From contig CANTUZ010000005.1 in the NCBI GenBank assembly GCA_947846985.1, positions 21,486,389 through 21,550,388 of the forward strand: a stretch of 64,000 bases of DNA, written 5' to 3'. The first letter of the stretch is position 1, and the number at the start of each line of letters is the position of its first letter. Source of the stretch: Fratercula arctica (Eukaryota; Chordata; Aves; Charadriiformes; Alcidae). The position numbers and the translations under genes were made by a program. The notes beneath the pieces were generated by a model, which saw only the letters and a list, made by a program, of their open reading frames with translations, had not been told where the DNA came from and did no database searches. This document shows, in pieces, positions 26,501 to 39,970 of this stretch.

Positions 26501-28399
26501 GTAGGAGGCACTTTTGAGGGTTAAGGACTAGGCAGACCTATTTTTTTATACCCATCCTGCATTCGGCACATCAAAAAAATTAATATTCCTGTTAATTAAA
26601 TTATTGGCCCTCTTTTTTTCTATTGCATTTATACATACTGTGTGACTAAGTGAAAGCGTAATCATAAATAAAAACCATTTCTAGGAAACTTGGCATCATT
26701 CATTAAAATGTCTGTAATTCTTTAAGACATTACTACAGAACAAAAGGAAAATATTCAGCTATGGCTGGGAAGGAAATATGCTGCCAAGAGCAGATGTAAT
26801 AACAGATGATAGCTAAACAAAAATGAAGAATGGGTCAGGATCTAACCTGCAGTCTGGAAAGTGCTGGAATCAGCTGAGGAAAAGGAAGGGAGGCAAGAAG
26901 GAAGGAAAGAGGGAAGAGAGGAATGTAAGAAGCCACCTGTATCATCTTGAAGTCAGGGATGGTAACCTGCCAGATTCTGGCAACCTCTTTTGAAAAAAAA
27001 AAGAAAAAGGAGTAGCACTAGCATCCGCATTTTTTTTTTCTGAAGAATTATCTGAGACCAACATACTCCAATTTCATCCTGAAGCCAGGTGATGGAACTA
27101 CACTTTTTTTATAAACTATTTCAAGAACTACGTGTTTAGTATTTACTGAAAGGCAATGGACACAGTCTATTTACCAGTTTTACAGAACCAGAATAGAGGT
27201 AGCCAGGCCCTTTGGTGTCTAAGCAGTCACCACACATGAAGACAGGGGACTCATTGCCTGGTTCTGTGGACCCAGTTCTGCTAAAAGAGGTTAATCGTAA
27301 AAACTAGTTAAAAGCTATAGCAGCAATTAAGATGCTAAGCATTTACGAACTGTCCTGGGGGGTGGGGGTGGCACTGAAAATCAGATATACATCACACAGG
27401 GTCTCCAACTGGAGGAAAGAGTCTCACCAGACTTGTAAAAAAATTAGGGTTGAAGGGGGAATAAACACCAACTAGCCACCAACAGAAAGGAAATAAGCAC
27501 AGTTGATCCTTCACTAGGCAACTACTCATCATGAGATACAAGTAACCCAGCATCAGAGCCACAAACATCTCTAATTATATAAACCATCCAACAGGCACAC
27601 CATGAAACGGAGGATACTGGGGATGGAATAATTGCATTTCCAGATTTCTGTGTGAACAGATCTGGGAATAGGCGCAACAATATCGGGGACTGGAGATAAC
27701 AAAGTTAAGCCTTAAAGCTGTCGTCTGTTACTTTTTATCTACCTGAATGGCAGACATACATACATCACAGAACAGTACTGAGACTGTAGATTTTCCTCTC
27801 TGATGAAGCTTACTTATGGAAAAGGGAGATTAAGAACTTGTCATAAGCCATCACCTGTGTCACCAGTATCTGTTACAGCCTAATGTGGATGGACAATACT
27901 GCATCTCACAACTCATAGCAGCGAGGAATATCAGCCTGTTTTGGGTTACAAGTTGCAGGAAGTTGGATAAAAATGAAGAAGGGTTCAGTACGGTGCCAAG
28001 AATTGTTGACTTTTACATCCCAAGATATTTCTCAAAAAGGTATTTCTGGATATGTACCAAAGAGATTTTAATTTCCTGGGATTTACAGCACCTGAAAGGG
28101 ATCTGAATCCAAATCCTCACTTATACAATATAAAGAGTAAAAACGAACATCTGTGATGATAGGAATATGCCCATAACAGAATGGGTGAAGTCTGAAGATA
28201 TATATAGGAAATGGAAAAGTCAGAAAGCAAAAGACAAAATTAAAATTTAAAGAAAAGGAAAAGTGGAAAAGGAAATATATCTAGCAAAAAATGATAGAGT
28301 AGAAGAAAACTGGAATGGAAGATAGGAACTAGAGACTCACTGTCAATTTTATTGGAGAAAAAATGGTAAGAATAAAAGGTGTATGGTAAAGGCAGTTTT
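23581..28399. other. AT-rich intergenic sequence, simple repeats only
   Basis: No gene or transposon was recognised. There is an 18-bp perfect palindrome of TG/TA repeats at 24671-24688, short homopolymers (C runs near 25578-25592 and 25718-25731, A run near 25303-25318) and a purine-rich stretch near 26880-26930. Open frames up to 130 codons overlap on both strands and show no domain. Confidence 0.6.
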
Positions 28400-28700
28400 A
28401 AGGGAAAGGGACCGTTTGCAAGGGCTTGTAGCGATAGGACGAGGGGCAATGGTTTTAAACTAGAGCAGGGCAGGTTTAGATTAGACATTAGGAAGAAGTT
28501 CTTTACAATGAGGGTGGGGAGACACTGGAACAGGTTGCCCAGAGAGGTGGTGGAGGTCCCGTCCCTGGAGACATTCAAGGCCAGGCTTGATGAGGCTCTG
28601 AGCAACCTGATCTAGTTGAAGATGTCCCTGCTTAGTGCAGGGGGGTTGGACTAGATGACCTTTAGAGGTCCCTTCCAACCCAACACATTCTATGATTCTG
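28400..28700 (+). repeat. CR1 LINE 3' end
   Basis: A well-preserved CR1 3' segment. It includes the end of the RT-ORF region ('gcaatggttttaaactagag'), 'ggaacaggttgcccagagag', 'ggggggttggactagatgac', 'aggtcccttccaacccaaca' and the terminal 'attctatgattctg'. It is 5'-truncated at about 28400. Long open frames here on both strands are LINE sequence and not host genes. Confidence 0.95.
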
Positions 28701-31700
28701 CAATACAGCAGAATGACTGGAGGGAGTCCAGGACCATCTATCCTGTGCAGTGGCTGTATTCGGGGTCCATGGAGAGGCATAGCTTCACACCTCACACCCA
28801 CTGCTAAGGTAAAAAAGCTTCAGCCTGGCTGCCTGCTAGAGAGTGGGTAAGCGCAGAGCAGACACCTAAAGATGAATCGCTGATGTTGCAGCTGTTCTCT
28901 GTGTGCCTGCACCCATCAGCGTCTCATAATACTCATCACACGAATACACCACGGATTTCTGTGTCGCATTCAAAGGCCAGTCTGAGTAATTATAGTTCAG
29001 TCCAATTTCCCTGTGCGGTTCCTACGCAGATATGGTTGTCGATAGCCTAACAAAGATATATTATGAAATGATGTGCTACATCAAAGCGAATGTCATGGTT
29101 GAAAAAGCAACACCAGTGAATGTAATTTGTAACATTTAACTACACAGGGAACTGTATCCCCACCTGATTTGCCTTCTAAAAATCTCTGCAGGAGGGGAAA
29201 GTGAGGAAGAATGGGAGATTCTGATGATGGCTTTCCTTCCAAAGCCTTTTTGAGGGAAGGAACAGCAATCATATATTTTTGCTCAGATCTGACTGTAGCA
29301 GTTTTCGATTACAGGAATTATAAATGGTGACCAGCGTTACAGGGGAAAACTGCTTGGAGAAGTTTCCTAAATAAGGTTGGATATATGTTGAAGGTTTAGA
29401 TTTTCTTAGTCTGAACCCAGCAACTAAATATAGAACCACAAATAAGAGGAATGACACATTTTTTAAGAATTAATATTACAGGCAAATGGTTGCAGAAGAG
29501 GCTAATTAGAATTTACAGGTAATCAAATAATATATTAAGGTATCCAAATATAGAGTTAGAACCCTAAATTTAACAGTGTACTTTTCTTAAAATTTAAAAA
29601 ATATTTAAACACTGCTTAATAAGGAAGCTTGGTGGTTAACAGCTCCACATACTGCCTTTGGTGTAAGGGTAATGTTTATTTAAAAAGAACTGATGTACGA
29701 CTGGGACAATAGTTCCACATCCCCCACCCCTAACCAGTGTTAATACAGTCTTAAGCCAAGCTCAATTCCCTCAAGCTTTATGAACAGTTTAATTGGCAGA
29801 GTGGGGTTGGGGAGTGGAGAGGGAAGAGTTCAGAATAAGTAAGAGAAAGAAAAAGGCAAAGGGTGAGAACTATTTCAGCAAAATTCAATATGGAGAATAT
29901 CCAAGAGACCAGACTGAGCAATAAAACAGTATCTAGAAAACAGAATGATAAGGATACATGGAAGTGCACACAAACAAATGTAATTCATATTGCTTACAGT
30001 GCAATTATTTTGCTGATTTTACTATTTAATGTTTTCTGAATAGTCTATGAATTAGTACTTTGTTTTAAAAATGCTGTCTTGAGGAAAGATGAGTCTCCTT
30101 CTTAATAGCCCAGAATGACTCACAAGGCTTCATGGTTTACATCAATTGCATTTTAAAGGTCTTCGTTTACAGAAGTCTAATAAAAAATATTTTAGACACC
30201 TCTAAATATTGAAATGACTTTCAAAGCATTAAAATTTCCCTAAATATCACATACATTCTTCAAATAGGAGTTAATGCAGGAATAAAATGCAAATAAAATA
30301 AGCAAGCTAACCATAAATATACACAAATTGAGTAAATTCCATTTAGATAAACTATGAATGTCATTTTCTAACTGTAGGCCATACTGTGATAACTGACAGA
30401 AAAATGTGATGCTCTCTACAGATACGGTAACAATTTCTGAAACCAAGGGCAAGGTCTCTGTGGTGACAGAAACCATGGAAAAGAAAATGATCTAGCTATT
30501 TCTAATATCTGAGGGTCAGATCAGAAAGAAGCAGAACTGCCACTTCAAAGGGTGAGGTTTTTTCTGTCTTCAAAAACTGCAGTAATTACTAGTATTATGC
30601 ACACAGTGTCTATAAGACCTTTGCAATAAAAGAAACTAGGTATAATACATGGCAAGTTGTGCTGGTTTATGCAGTCAATGAATCTTCCAGCTTTTTTTTT
30701 TTTTTCATTAGCTGATTTTTTCATACCTGAGTTACAAGTGAAAGAGAAAAACATCACATTTTAGCGAGCACACTTTGAAATTTGAAAATAACATTAATGA
30801 ATTGAAACAATTCAATCAAACCTTAGGACAACACAAAATGAGGCTTTTCAACTTCATGGTTAGGATTTTTTTTGTTAACCAGCCAGTTTTCTCCAGGTTG
30901 AAGCCTGTAACAGAAATAGGATTTAATCAACGGTAACATTCTTCAGAATTACTTTGCAAAGGTATTACTTATTGTTGCAGTCTCAGTCAACTTGCATGGT
31001 AAATGAATAAAATAAGGAAAAAATGATCACTCATAGTGTCAAATCAAAGACATAGATGTCATTTAACAGATGGGACAGTGATCATTTTTGCATTCTGTTC
31101 CTCTTCTTGAAGTGTTTATTTTTCCCAGTGAAAATCTGGAGTGACTGAATTCAAAACTGAGGCATCTCAGTTTTGAATCTCAGAAGGGGAGCAAATGAAA
31201 GTGCGTGTCTCATTCTTACCTTGCAGCAAGGTCAAAGAAAGTTCTTCAATACATTCAGAAGATAAATAAGGCAGCAAAAGCATTTGCATTTTTTCCGCAC
31301 ACTATACAATGAAATCTTCCAACCACTTTTGCTCCCGGTTTAGCTCTTAAAATACCAAGGATTTCAGCAAGTCCTTACCATCTCTTTGCCAGTGGGACTC
31401 TAGGGACTGTTTTAACATTAATACACAAAACTTGAAAGATTATAAGCTAAATTGTGAAAATACCCTTTTCAGATTTCTTATTTCATCATCTCTCATGCAT
31501 TGTCTTTCTCCACAGTCAGCTGAAGTCCAATTTCACCTCAGTCTTGAATTCATCAGTGAGAATAAATGCCTATTTAAACAAAATCATATAAAATGTATTT
31601 TGTATAGCAGTTGTCTGCTGTACTAATTCTACTTACAAGGGTAAGTGTATTACCAATAGGGCAATATACAGGACCAGAATATCAATTACCAGCAGATTTT

Positions 31701-33408
31701 TTTTTAAAGGTGGCTATGTTTACACGAACTAATCAAACTCAAACAAAATCATGAAACAAAGTCATTAACAAAGCTGGTACAGGTGGTCTGCCACACCAGT
31801 CAGATATTAAGGATATTGAAATACATTGAACATAGATTAAAGCTGGGGACAGCTCTGCCAGCTGTGTCCCCTCCTGACTTCTTGTACACCCCCATGAGGC
31901 AACAGGAGAAACAGAGGAAGCCTTGGTGTTGTGCAACCACTGTTCAGCAACAGCTGAAAAATTGGTGTGTTATCAACCATATGAGCTGCTATGAAGAAAA
32001 TTAAATCTATCCCAGCTGAAACCAGTACACCTATAAAGGTGAAAACAAGTCAGAGTAGATAACTGAAAGCTGATGAAGCACAAAAGTCCTCCCCTTATAA
32101 ACAAGCATTTTATTCTAATTTTCCATAAAGTAACTAGATTCAGCACGTTGCAAGATATAATTTTGACTACTTGATATGTAACTACCTTTCCACATCCATA
32201 GTGTAGGTGTTTACATAAGAACAAGTTGTTCAAGCTGCCACTATAGTTGAAAGACAGTCAGTCAATGGAGTCCAGAAAGTGACCTATCTCAACTTAAAGT
32301 ACACAGTTATCTACAGTTAGATGTATTTGCACTCTAATTTCCAATGGCTGTGTTGAAGAGGTCTCTTAACTCCAATAGAGCTAATATCACTGACTAGCTC
32401 ATATGCAGCTGCCTAGAAGTAGACAGGAGAAATAAATCCTACCCCCATTTTTTTTCCACATATTTTGACAAAGGAGATTTTTAAATGTATTTTCCTTTAG
32501 CCTAGAGAGATGTCAACAAGTAAAAAGACATTTTTTTTTCCTTTTTTTTTTTTCCTCACAAATCTACCTTTGCTCAGCTACTGTTGTTCCTGGTTCAAAT
32601 TACCAGATACAATTTTTAAAACCCTCAGTAATTTAAAACCTCCTATTGGGAAATCACTCTCCTTCCCACGCAGTATCATCTTGCAGCAGAGACATCCGTC
32701 AAAATGTTTTCCAGTGTTGTATTAGGGCTTTGATTATGAAACACTTCCTTTTAACCTTCACCAGGGTCTGTATTGACTAACATTCAAGGACTAGAGAAAA
32801 CCATTTTGATTAGCAAATGACAGACAGGAAAGCAAGGGTCTGTTTTTACGCATGTGTGCGTATCTTCACCCAATAGGGGAGGCAGGCCTTTTGGCCACCC
32901 ATGCTCTTACATTTATTTGTTAAATTGTATCATGTGGGCAATACTAGGTTCTGCAGCTACTGATATCAATTCTTTTCACAAAGATGTATTAATGATACCC
33001 AGGTCATATAGAGAAAAATAAACTGGGAACAGAATAAGCATAATTATTCCTATTTTTATCAAGATAGTAAAATATACCCTGATACAAGTGTTTATTACAG
33101 AAATGTTTATGAAATTGCTTGTTTTCTTCTTGAAGTGCTAATGCACACCATTTACCTTTTCAAGACGGTAGATAACTAATGAAAAACAGGCATAAGTATT
33201 TTAACAGTCTATAATGTTTCTTGGTTTTTTTCCGTATATACAAAGCTTATTTGATAAATATTATTGAATTATACAAGAAAACTAGTAAGCTAGCTGTCTG
33301 CCAGGCATATTTCTGCTTTTTTCTGGTTTATTTAATTTGCTTTATTCGATTATTTAGGGAAAATGGAGCCTGTAAATTTTCAGTAATAATTTAACTGCTG
33401 TGCTGTAA

Positions 33409-33436
33409 GAAAGAAAGAAAGAAGAAAGAAAGAAAG
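33409..33436. repeat. (AAAG)n microsatellite
   Basis: Tandem 'aaag' units with one 3-bp interruption, followed within 300 bp by a TTTA-type run. This is ordinary simple-sequence DNA. Confidence 0.9.
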
Positions 33437-33707
33437 CGCATAGAGAAGTATCTAACCATTGAACTAATCTGAAGAAAACTACCCATTTGTTTTACCTCAG
33501 CATTTGTACATTTAGAGAATTAAAATTTCACATCAAGAATGAACGTCTTATATTCTACGTAAAAAGAAAAAAAGTATGATCTTACAGCGAAGACTGGCTT
33601 ATAAACTCAGGCATTAGTGGCTGAAGTTCTGAAGAACAAACCTATACTTCTGTAAAACATTTAAATAATTTTTAAAGGCTTCTAGGTAATGTGGGCAGGT
33701 GTCATCT

Positions 33708-33730
33708 ATTTGTTTATTTATTTATTTATT
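33708..33730. repeat. (TTTA)n microsatellite
   Basis: About five consecutive 'ttta'-type units. Confidence 0.85.
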
Positions 33731-36095
33731 ATAAAGAGGCATTCACACCATCTACCTTTAGAATTTAACTAAGACTCTTAAGACAACACCTTAGCTGCTC
33801 CTATTTTCAGCAGAGAGAGAGAAATTACCAACAAATATTCATAAACACTTTCTTGAGACCTCACTGATTCCTAATTTAGGCACTTTTATACACCTGAAGT
33901 TAGATGGTGTGAAACTCACTTCCTGAAAAATGCAATGTTATGGTTCTGAATACAGCCACCAAGACATATGCAATGATGTCTTCTTGAACCTATAAATAGC
34001 TTGAAATAATAGTTCCAAAAGGGGTATGAATCATTCTTATTTTAGTTTTATTGCCAAATGAATATAATATCATAGACTAAGATGGTAATCATTTTACTTT
34101 GAGTTGCAACATACAAAAAAGTGACCCAGTAGGAGTGACTTGGACCGGTTACATGTCTAAGCAGGATAAATTAAAAATGAAAATGCTGGTTCAAACTCTG
34201 CAAAAGCATGAATACCTAAGCTTTCTGGTGGCATTCTTATGCCACCTCTATAAAGAGGTAAAGGTTGATTAAAATATGCCCATAGAACAGTACTTCTAAA
34301 CTTTACAATGCAGCTGAAGTGTTCAACCAGGTAATGATTTTCTCTACTTGACAAATAGAATAAATGTTTCTTTTCCCCAAGTAAAAACAAAAAATCCCCA
34401 AGTAACTCCTAGGAAACACAGAATTAAGATAGTAAACAGAAATATGGCAACATATTCCCCTATGGCAACAAATCCCCACCTGGATTTGAAAATGTTGTAC
34501 GTTTATTCCTGTTTGCCCGAAGAATAGACAAAAGTAAATGGATATGGAGAGTGAAAACAGAAGGAATAAAATGCAGGCAAGTTAGAAGACAGGGTACTAT
34601 GACAAACTCATTCGTCCATGAATGTCCTTTTTTGAGTTTTCCTATTCTTTCCTTCTTTCAGAAGCACAGAGCCGGGAGAGGTAGCAGATCCAATATCAAA
34701 ACAAGAAACTAATCAGAAACACAATTTGGAGAATTTTCTGTGTGGTGTTTGCCTTTGCTGAGCTATCTGGATTTGCCTGGTGCTAGGGAGTAAGACGGTG
34801 TGATAATTCCAAAGCAATTGTAATCCAAAAGATCTCATTAGATATTGCATTATTTTTTTTCCTTAAAGAGTTTGCAACTATTTGCTGGTAATTGATAGAA
34901 ACTGTTAGCTAGCTTTCTTTCAAAGCAAATTAGTCATCTTGTTCTTCTGTAAGTTCGAGTCCTTTGAAGTAGTATCTGACAAGATTGTATATAGTTAACA
35001 TAACTTTTCCTCAGATAAAAGTGGGAAGAAACAATCAATTTGAAGTCTGCAAATTCGTGTTTGTTTACCAGCAATAACAGATAGCTTTCAAAATGGCATA
35101 GAATCAAGATGCTCATATAACATGATTATAGAGTCCTGGCAGACCTAAGACTAGATTTAAATCTCTTATCTCTTTCCCACTGGAAACCCTTTCTTATACT
35201 AAAGAGTTGACATCTAATAGTCAAATTTGATGTCTAGAAGCAGTTAGGCGGCCTCTTTCGCTTCTTTTTCTTGGGATGATAAAGTATACTGAACAAATTT
35301 GTGAGAACCTGTAAGCCAAAGAATAAAGGGTATGATTTTTCCTGGACTGCATAACAGAAAGTGGACAATCGTGATCTGCCTGCCTGCACTGTTAATAGAA
35401 AAACAGGCCCTCAATACTGTGTGACCCTTACAGAAATGAGGCACTACTTAAAAAGTACGCATGGAAGTCAAAGGAAAGTGAGAGAACATACTTACGCTCA
35501 TACAAACAAATGACATTGATTGAGAATTGATCTATGGAATTCATGAAAGTATTATAGAACTTATAGAATTGAAAATTTTGCAAATCTTTTTTAAAAAAAG
35601 ATGCAATAGCAATTGCATTGTGTATGATACCTACAGTTTTCAACCACACATAAGAAAATATGCATACTTTAGTCTCATTATAAATCTTAGAATTTAGACC
35701 CAGGAAACATGCATATTCACTTCCACCATGCAGCTATTAAAAGCTTTCAGGAAAGGACATAATAAGGATTTCTTTCTGTCTCTTGTGTGCCTCTGAATTA
35801 CCCATGCTGTTAGTTGGTTTGATACCTTAGCTGATATTGTTAAAGGCTGGTATTCACTGTATATCTCCCTAGATCAGGAGGACTTAATTGCTCTTTGTAA
35901 GTGACAGCAGTGACCACCCTTCCTGGAGAGGGAAATGGGATTGCTTTCATTAAAAACACCCCTTAAAACAACTTCAGTCTGTTTCTTTGGATTTTTCTTG
36001 GTAGAATCTTCTCATACTGAAGCAAGGATTGATTGGTAAGCAAATAATATTTCTCCAGAGAAAATACTGCGTAGTAAATCTTTTTGGCTTAAACA

Positions 36096-36213
36096 ATCAC
36101 AGAATCACAGAATGGTAGGGGTTGGAAGGGACCTTCGGAGATCATCTAGTCCAACCCCTCTGCCAAAGCAGGTTCACCTACAGCAGGTTGGACAGAAATG
36201 CATCCAGGCGGAT
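36096..36213 (-). repeat. CR1 LINE 3' tail
   Basis: On the + strand the block starts 'atcacagaatcacagaatgg', the reversed 8-mer tail. It continues with 'ggttggaagggaccttcgga' and 'gatcatctagtccaacccct', then 'gcaggttcacctacagcagg'. This is the subtype whose consensus continues with a 'catccaggcgg' motif, which is present here. Only about 118 bp of the 3' end were inserted. Confidence 0.94.
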
Positions 36214-36408
36214 TATACAAAAATTGTGATAAATTTTTTTTTATATATTTACCTGAGGAAAAGAGGAACTTAATGGAGGCTATGTGCTCTGTTTCATACA
36301 AACTCTGGGTCACAAAAAGTACTAGCAGCAATTAAACTTTCCTCTGTGCTACAGCTGCACGCAATCTGGGATATCCACAATGAAAGGCAACAGATATGTG
36401 TTGCAACA

Positions 36409-36640
36409 CAGGAAATTCCAATTAGATAAAAGGAAAAAAAAAATCACCTTGAAGACAGTCAAACACTAGGGCAGGCACCCACAGAGGTGGGGGAATATCT
36501 CCACTTTTGGAGATATTCAGACCTCAACTGTTTACAGCCCTGAGAAACTAGACATAGTTGGACGTGCTACCAGCAGAAGGCTGAACTAGATGACCTCTAG
36601 AGGACTTTTCCAATTTTGTTACTGTATGAGTCTATGAACA
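36409..36640 (+). repeat. Diverged CR1 LINE 3' end
   Basis: It retains the order of CR1 3' motifs: 'attccaattagataaaagga', 'agtcaaacactagggcaggc', 'cagaggtgggggaatatctc', 'tggagatattcagacctcaa', 'ctgaactagatgacctctag' and a decayed tail 'tatgagtctatga'. It is clearly older than the neighbouring minus-strand tail at 36.1 kb. Confidence 0.85.
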
Positions 36641-38649
36641 TAAAAAGAAATTCAGTAACTCAGCCATCATTAAAGTTAATGAAACTTGTTTTCCTACAGA
36701 TTATGCCTTATAATTGATGGCATGCTTCATTTTAAGCTTTTTTTTTCCAAAATCATGTGTGGGAAAAGGACAAAAGTGAAGACAGAAGACTAATATTATA
36801 AGCTCCTTTTCTTTAGGAAACAGACTAAAACGAGGGGAAATAAAATGAGACAGGGATAGGAAGAATATGAAAAGGAGTGATGATCCCACAGCAAAGCAGA
36901 AGAATGACAGAGAAATTAACGAGGGAGATAAAATGTAAGCTGACAATACGTGAGGGAAGCTAGAGAAAGATGATGAATACGTTGGGAGAGTACACAAAGT
37001 TAAAATGCACAATCAAGCACAACAGTAAAAATTCAGATTATGTCATAGCACAAATAGACCTGAAATAATTCTAAGAAATGCACTGTCCCTGAGTTTTGTT
37101 GACACAGACAGAGACTTACAGGTAGAATGGAGAGATCAGGTAGTTGAAGTCTTACGCTTCTGGAGTATTAAGCGTATGTGCATTATTCCTGACTCATTCA
37201 CTGAACCTGTTCTCTAGTGAAGCCTCCACATAAATCCTCTACCATTGCATTTCTTATGACATCCTTTTTCCAACCATATAGTTAGCAAGTTTTTCCTGAT
37301 AACTAACCTCAACTTTTTTTCTTGCACATTAATCCAGCTCTACCTTCTTGTACCCCCCATTAGTCACAGATAACAACTGATCACTGTGTTCTAACATTTT
37401 TTTATCATTTGAAAGATTGTCATCATGGCTGGAATTATTTAGGTCCCTACAGGTGAGCTACATGTCAAAGCTTCCATAACAGTCAATGCATAGTTAGCCA
37501 AAAGAGTCACTGGAATCCAGAGTGCTAGTCAACTCACGACATGTAGGTACTTAAATTAGCTTAAGTGGGGTTACTCTTTACCATATTGATTGCCCCTCCA
37601 CTGACTATATGGGACCTCCATGTCTCACTCATTCGTAAGTTCCTAGAGCTAAGAAGCTGAATACCATCTTGTGTGTCCCTCTTACTCCTTCATTCTCAAG
37701 CCCTCATTTATTTTCTGTAATGAGGAAACTTGGGGGCGGAGGGGCACTGCTAAGGAACTGAAGTAAATTTGGTGGGAAGTAACCCCCTACACAGACATGC
37801 ACGTCAGCTGTGGAAAATTTTGTTCTCTACCTGCCCTGATTTACTTCCATTTTGCCAGGACTGTTTAGTGATTGTTGGTGAATTTTTTTCATTTGCTGGT
37901 TTTTAAAGCTAGCATTTCAGCAGACGGCGTGAGCCCTCTCTACACCTTAATAGCCTTTTATTTGTGGCTTTGGCTTGCCAAGAAACCTTCAGCTTTCTCT
38001 ATTGCCTCAAAATGCAAATAACCTGGCAACTTACATTCTCTAAATCCTGGTCTAAATCAAGAGCATAGGCTCCCTCTGTAGCCCATGGAAAGAACGGGCA
38101 CGTTACAGGGCAAAAATCCCCATGCAACAACAGTATGTAAACTGTTTTTTTGATATTGAATTCATAAACTTTCCTTTTTCAGCAATAAAAGACCACTGTA
38201 TGGGCATCTTGTGTGTCTATCTTGTGCATGACACCGTTGGCATTTTTATTCTGCAAAGCCATGGAAAAGGTCACATGCAGCAGACATACTTACTTTTCTC
38301 CCCCTTATTCCACTGAAAATACTAACATGTATTAAGAAAAGATTTTCAAATACAAAAAAAGGCCAATACATCCACCTTTATATGTCAAAGAATATTGATG
38401 GAAGCTAGAATCTTGAAAGATGTTAAGCACTTCTGTTCCCACTGAGAATCATAAATGTTGTGAGTGTTCAGCACACATCAGGATCTCAGTATATATCCTA
38501 CCAAATATAACAGAAGCTTTGCCTCCATATGAGTCACAGTTGTAAACAAAGAGGGGTTTTTTGCTTGTTTTGCTTTTTGGAAGGTTTTTTGTTGGGGAGA
38601 ACAACTTCTGCCTCATAGTTACTACTAGTTAAGAGAAGTGGCTGACATT
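36641..38649. other. AT-rich intergenic sequence, nothing recognised
   Basis: No splice-bounded coding segment and no transposon terminus. The minus-strand open frame near 36.7-37.0 kb is low-complexity (serine, phenylalanine and leucine runs) and reads antisense to purine-rich sequence. Confidence 0.55.
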
Positions 38650-39190
38650 GTTGCAAGGCCACTGTTTATAACCTTTGAAAAGTCTTGGAGATCAGGGGAT
38701 GACCCTGATGACTAGAAGAGAGCAAATGTGACACAAGAAGGTCCCAAAAGAAGAACCAGAAAACCACAGGCCCATTAATATTGCTTCAGCCCCTGGGAAA
38801 ATAATGGAATGAATCCTCTTGGAAACTATTACAAGCCAAATCAAGTGGTTGGGAAAAGGCAACACAGATTTATCAAAGGCAAATCACTAAGTTGATCACC
38901 TTCTACAACAAAATAACATCTTCCATCAACATGGGGAGACCTGGACTTCAGCAAAGGGTTCACCAGTGTTCCCCATAGCCATCCTCCTTGACAAACTGTC
39001 ACGCTACACGTTGGATGGATAGTCTGCGAGATGGGTAGGAAATTGACTAACAGGCCTCACTCAGAGGTTGGTGATCAATGTTTTTTACCCAAGCTGGCAG
39101 CCTGTCACAACTGGGTTCCCCTAGGGATCAATATTGGGTCCCACATTGTTTAACATCTTCATCAATACTCTGGACGATGGGATTGAATGT
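38650..39190 (+). repeat. CR1 LINE reverse-transcriptase fragment, 3'-truncated
   Basis: The segment follows the CR1 ORF2 reverse-transcriptase region in order: a decayed 'cctttgaaaagtcttggaga' start, the 'ttatcaaaggcaaatc' block, then a GVPQGSILGP-like stretch at about 39110-39150 reading GFP*GSILGP ('gggttcccctagggatcaat'), then 'aacatcttcatcaatactct' for an NIFINTLDDG-like motif. The match stops at about 39190, before the catalytic DD box, without a 3' UTR. The frame contains stops, so it is a dead fragment. It abuts an opposite-orientation CR1 ORF1 fragment. Confidence 0.88.
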
Positions 39191-39399
39191 ACATTTTGCA
39201 GCTTTTAGTGGGTGCTGCTGGTGGCATTTCTCTCTGTGAATCTTGCTTATTGGCTTTGTTCACTGACAGGGCTTCATATCTGTTGCTGGTTGGTACATAC
39301 AAAGAAGGAAAGTGAAATGATAGCCTGGTTCCATGGGTCACCAAAGACCATGGTGCCTCATTTTCTGAGGTACTGTCTCTTCGCTTTTGAAACTCTTTG

Positions 39400-39970
39400 T
39401 CTGGTAGTCCTTAGAGGTCAGTGCCATGGAGCACTAGTATTTCTTCTTGCAAGGTCGCAAATAATACTCGATCTATTTCTTGTTCGTGCTCCCTAATACA
39501 ACATAGCCTGTTAACTTCCTCTTGCAGCTCCTCCACCTGCTGCCTGAGGGATTCCACCAGAGCACAGCTTGCACTACCACCCTCCTCCATCCAGGAGGAA
39601 AGGTGCAGTCTTTGCAGATCTTCACCTGGACAGCAGCTTCCCTGATAGGAAGCTCTGTCCGGGTGGCTGCTTCCACTCGTCCCAGGGCAGCCAGGCTAGC
39701 TAGTTGATTACTGTCTGCTGTAGAGCACAGTCCTTGCCTGGTCTTGACCACCATGCTTCTGACAAGTTCAAAGCACTGCCTAATAAGCCCTCCTAATTCC
39801 TTGGAGACCTCAAGATTCTGGGTATGCTTGCACAGCCACCAGCTAGCTGGGGTGGCCATCAGGGCTGCAGCTTGAGCCTGTGGGTGAGCAGAGCAGGCAG
39901 CAGCCCAGTCACTGGCAGAGCGCGTAGCCCTTCCTGAGTGCCTTTCTACAGGAACCGCCAACCACTAACC
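39400..39970 (-). repeat. CR1 LINE ORF1 fragment
   Basis: On the minus strand a 162-codon open frame (39961-39473) carries RVEAATRTELPIREAAVQVK followed by ICKDC and a Cys-rich stretch, like CR1 ORF1. After a frameshift near 39550 another frame continues with ESLRQQVEELQEEVNRLC, a heptad-like coiled coil, and then IREHEQEIDR. Both are features I associate with CR1 ORF1, a nucleic-acid-binding accessory protein of the element. It is 5'-truncated and frameshifted. No host gene is implied. Confidence 0.75.

Larger units (their letters stand above)
28701..36095. other. AT-rich intergenic sequence, nothing recognised beyond simple repeats
   Basis: CpG is very sparse (about 2 in 30001-30600). Microsatellites occur at about 33409-33436 (AAAG-type) and 33708-33730 (TTTA-type). 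A block near 32260-32400 ('cagtcaatggagtccagaaa') weakly resembles another near 37480-37560 ('cactggaatccagagtgcta') and may be part of an unidentified old interspersed repeat. No coding exon was seen. Confidence 0.55.

Noticed and set aside
28240..28605. 121-codon minus-strand open frame
   Set aside because: Antisense of a CR1 3' end plus purine-rich flank (Phe/Leu/Ser-rich translation).
39473..39961. 162-codon minus-strand open frame with a Cys motif
   Set aside because: The pattern of AATRTELPIREAAVQ, Cys-rich stretch and following coiled coil fits CR1 ORF1. It is frameshifted and truncated, so not a host gene.
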